8,068 bases of DNA, taken from Muribaculaceae bacterium (GTDB lineage Bacteria > Bacteroidota > Bacteroidia > Bacteroidales > Muribaculaceae). The translations under genes were made by a program, and so were the position numbers. Shown here one piece after another: positions 5,901 to 8,068 of this stretch (the first letter of the stretch is position 1; the number at the start of each line of letters is the position of its first letter). The notes under the pieces were generated by a model. That model worked only from the letters and a program-made list of their open reading frames with translations, was not told the DNA's origin and did not search any database. The stretch lies in NCBI GenBank assembly GCA_021443235.1, contig JABUUJ010000003.1, positions 174,577 to 182,644 on the forward strand, given 5' to 3'.

Positions 5901-7876
5901 TACGTGTCGAGAGTGGCGTAGGTGGCGTTTTCCTCGATGAACTTGCGGCGTGGCTCCACGTCGTCGCCCATGAGCATGGTGAAGATGCGCTCGGCCTCGG
6001 CGGCGTCGCTGATGTTCACGCGCTTGAGCAGTCGGTTCTCGGGATCCATAGTGGTTTCCCACAGCTGGTCGGGGTTCATCTCACCGAGACCTTTATATCG
6101 CTGAATCTTAACCTGATCCTCCTTGCCATCGGCATAGTTGTCGATAAAGCGGCGCAGGTCCATGTCGGTCCAGCAATACTCCTCGTGGTTGCCACGTGTG
6201 GTGCTTGCGCGGTAGAGCGGCGGGGTGGCGATGTAGAGGTAGCCCTGCTCGATAATGGGACGCATGCGGCGGAAGAAGAACGTCATGAGCAGCGTGGCGA
6301 TGTGGGCGCCATCGACGTCGGCATCGGTCATGATGATGATGCGGTGGTAGCGCAGACGCTCCAGATTAGCCTCCTTCTCATCGTCCTTGGTGCCGATGGT
6401 CACGCCCAGCGCACGGAAAATGTTTACCACGCTCTCGCTCTCAAACACCTTATGGTCAAGGGCTTTCTCCACATTGAGAATCTTACCGCGCAGTGGCAGG
6501 ATTGCCTGGAACTGACGGTCGCGGCCCTGCTTGGCCGAGCCACCTGCCGAGTCTCCCTCGACAAGGAAAAGCTCGCTCACCGCGGGATCCTTGCTCGAGC
6601 AGTCGGCAAGCTTGCCGGGCAGACCGCCGCCAGCGAGTGGCGACTTGCGGGTGATGTTGTTGCGTGCCTTCTCGGCGGCGTGGCGCGCGGTGGCTGCGAG
6701 GATAATCTTCTCAATCACCGTCTTAGCCTGTGTGGGATGCTCCTCAAGGTAGTTGCGCAATGCCTCGCGCACGCTCACCTCAACAGCGCCGATAGCCTCG
6801 GTATTGCCCAGCTTGGTCTTGGTCTGGCCCTCAAACTGCGGCTCGAGCACCTTTACCGAAATCACAGCGGTGAGGCCTTGGCGGAAGTCCTCGGGCTTAA
6901 CCTCAAACTTGAGCTTGTCGAGCATCTTGTTGTCCTCGGCATACTTGCGCAGCGTGGCACCCAGGCCGCGGCGGAAGCCCGTGAGGTGCGTGCCGCCCTC
7001 TATCGTGTTGATATTGTTGACATAAGAGTGGATGTTCTCGTTAAACGACTTGTTGAAGGTCATTGCCACCTCAACGGGAATCTCGCCCTTGTCGTTGGTG
7101 ATATGTATCACGTCGGCAATAAGAGGCTCCTTGCCGTCGTCGATAAAGCGCACAAAGTCGTCAAGACCGGTCTCGCTGAAATATACCTCGCTGTGAGGCT
7201 CCTGGTTCTCGTCGAGCGAGCGCAAGTCGGTGAGTGTGAGCTTCACACCGGCGTTGAGAAACGCCAGGTCGCGCAGACGCTTGGCAAGAATCGCAAACTC
7301 ATAGACCGTGTGCTGGAAGATTGAGGCATCGGGGTGGAACACCACGGTGGTGCCGTGATCCTCCTCGGCGCACTCGCCTATCACCTGAACCTCGCCCTTG
7401 GGCTTGCCCAGCGAGTATTCCTGCATGTAGACCTTGCCCTCGCGGCGCACCTCGGCACGCAGGTAGTCGCTCAGCGCGTTGACGCAGCTCACGCCCACGC
7501 CATGCAAACCGCCCGAAACCTTGTAGGAGCCCTTGTCAAACTTGCCACCGGCGTGCAGCACGGTCATCACGACCTCAAGCGCGCTCTTGTGCAGTTTCTC
7601 GTGCTCGTCGACAGGGATGCCACGACCGTTGTCGCGCACCGTAATCGAGTCGTCGACGCCTATGGTGACATTAATCGTGTCGCAATAGCCGGCGAGAGCC
7701 TCGTCGATCGAGTTGTCGACCACCTCGCTCACGAGGTGATGCAAGCCCTTGATGTGGGTGTCGCCAATATACATCGACGGGCGCTTGCGCACGGCCTCAA
7801 GGCCTTCAAGCACCTGGATATTAGATGCGGAATACTGCTGTTCCTCTTGTTCTTCGATATTATAATCTTCTGCCAT
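5900..7876 (-). CDS. gyrB: DNA gyrase subunit B
   Basis: ATPase subunit of DNA gyrase (A2B2), which introduces negative supercoils ahead of replication and transcription; 658 residues, the usual length for Bacteroidota. The GHKL ATPase domain (about 18-230) shows EVVDNSIDEA (51-60; catalytic Glu51, Mg-binding Asn55), RDNGRGIP (81-88) and the ATP lid with GGLHGVGVS (122-130). The transducer domain follows (about 235-405), with QTKTKLGN at 351-358 (switch Lys353 or Lys355). The TOPRIM domain has LVEGDSAGGSAKQG (438-451, Glu440) and MTDADVDGAH (516-525; Asp518, Asp520, Asp522). The GyrA-contacting tail contains QRYKGLGEMNPDQLW (592-606). Arg463 in LPLRGK takes the place of E. coli Lys447, as in many non-proteobacterial gyrases. 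The ATG at 7876 precedes a short acidic tail and the QYSASNIQVLEG start typical of GyrB. ParE is less likely from these motifs. It appears monocistronic in this window. Confidence 0.98.
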   Translation of the reverse strand: MAEDYNIEEQEEQQYSASNIQVLEGLEAVRKRPSMYIGDTHIKGLHHLVSEVVDNSIDEALAGYCDTINVTIGVDDSITVRDNGRGIPVDEHEKLHKSALEVVMTVLHAGGKFDKGSYKVSGGLHGVGVSCVNALSDYLRAEVRREGKVYMQEYSLGKPKGEVQVIGECAEEDHGTTVVFHPDASIFQHTVYEFAILAKRLRDLAFLNAGVKLTLTDLRSLDENQEPHSEVYFSETGLDDFVRFIDDGKEPLIADVIHITNDKGEIPVEVAMTFNKSFNENIHSYVNNINTIEGGTHLTGFRRGLGATLRKYAEDNKMLDKLKFEVKPEDFRQGLTAVISVKVLEPQFEGQTKTKLGNTEAIGAVEVSVREALRNYLEEHPTQAKTVIEKIILAATARHAAEKARNNITRKSPLAGGGLPGKLADCSSKDPAVSELFLVEGDSAGGSAKQGRDRQFQAILPLRGKILNVEKALDHKVFESESVVNIFRALGVTIGTKDDEKEANLERLRYHRIIIMTDADVDGAHIATLLMTFFFRRMRPIIEQGYLYIATPPLYRASTTRGNHEEYCWTDMDLRRFIDNYADGKEDQVKIQRYKGLGEMNPDQLWETTMDPENRLLKRVNISDAAEAERIFTMLMGDDVEPRRKFIEENATYATLDT

Positions 7877-7946
7877 AAATAGTGGGTTTCTATCGTTATT
7901 CTAACCTCATGGAACGCCTTAAAAAAGCGTGCGTCCCAAAAACATA

Positions 7947-7977
7947 CAAAATTACAACAAATCGCTCAAATATTAAA
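7947..7977 (-). promoter_or_regulatory. gyrB promoter
   Basis: TAATTTTG on the minus strand (7954-7947) matches the Bacteroides -7 consensus TAnnTTTG exactly. TTTA (7977-7974), 19 bp upstream, is a three-of-four match to the -33 TTTG. The implied leader is about 60 nt and can form a small hairpin (ACGCTTT paired with AAGGCGT, 7913-7929). The -33 element overlaps the palindrome at 7966-7985. Confidence 0.6.
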
Positions 7978-7985
7978 ATATTTGA
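7966..7985. promoter_or_regulatory. AT-rich palindrome over the gyrB -33 element
   Basis: TCAAATATT-AA-AATATTTGA is a perfect inverted repeat with 9-bp arms and a 2-bp spacer. It covers the predicted -33 element of gyrB, where an operator would be expected. Palindromes of A and T alone are cheap by chance, but the arms also include a matching C/G pair. Function as an operator is inference. Confidence 0.45.
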
Positions 7986-8013
7986 CCCTAAAAAATGGTT
8001 AAAAAATTTTTAA

Positions 8014-8068
8014 AGTTTAGAGTTTAAAGTTTAGAGTTTAGAGTTTAGAGTTTATTGTTTAGAGTTTA
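8014..8068. repeat. Tandem heptamer repeat AGTTTAG, continues past window
   Basis: Almost eight copies of a 7-bp unit AGTTTAG occur head to tail. Copies 2, 6 and 7 each differ by one base (AGTTTAA, AGTTTAT, TGTTTAG), and the last is cut by the window end. The array lies upstream of the gyrB promoter in an AT-rich gap. The full length and the next gene cannot be seen. Confidence 0.9.

Noticed and set aside
5799..6062. 87-codon minus-strand frame ending in a repeated VQRGLTLF peptide
   Set aside because: It overlaps the gyrB 3' end in another frame. The repeat peptide is only the 30-bp DNA repeat read through.
6185..7324. 379-codon plus-strand open frame
   Set aside because: It lies fully antisense to gyrB, whose motifs are all intact. 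Long antisense frames are expected from GC-ending codons, and the translation shows no recognisable domain.

Overview
The window looks like a stretch of a Bacteroidota chromosome, most likely order Bacteroidales; a Muribaculaceae-like genome is a guess from overall composition and protein style. The support is the gene set parA-parB-DUF5683-lytic transglycosylase, GyrB and ParB proteins of Bacteroidales type, start codons without clear Shine-Dalgarno sequences, and upstream elements matching the Bacteroides promoter (-7 TAnnTTTG, -33 TTTG) in place of a sigma-70 -35/-10 pair. All five complete genes and the one partial gene lie on the minus strand. The long plus-strand reading frames are shadows of GC-rich minus-strand genes.

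Right to left, in the direction of transcription: positions 7877-8068 hold a tandem heptamer repeat that runs off the window edge, an AT-rich palindrome and a good gyrB promoter. gyrB follows (7876-5900). The 5575-5899 gap carries a small hairpin at the gyrB stop, a 30-bp tandem repeat made of 10-bp subunits, a perfect 14-bp inverted repeat with a G-rich loop, and a promoter. A DUF1016/YhcG-type PD-(D/E)XK nuclease gene (5574-4396) comes next. It is more AT-rich than its neighbours and is bracketed by related C-run/TTA/G-run sequences, so it looks like an acquired cassette. The 4012-4395 gap holds a parS-like pair of inverted half-sites, two DnaA-box-like nonamers and a possible promoter.

The left half is a tight operon: parA (4011-3244), parB (3186-2296), a DUF5683 membrane protein (2264-1437) and a LysM-containing, MltD-like lytic transglycosylase (1415 to beyond position 1). 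The gaps are 57, 31 and 21 nt. ParA and ParB segregate the newly replicated origin region, and the last two genes act in the envelope, so the operon ties chromosome partition to cell-wall processes. GyrB supplies negative supercoiling for replication. With gyrB and parAB this close, and with parS-like and DnaA-box-like sequences between them, the window may lie at or near the replication origin; this is inference. The most interesting parts are the parA upstream region and the structured, repeat-rich DNA on both sides of the nuclease gene.
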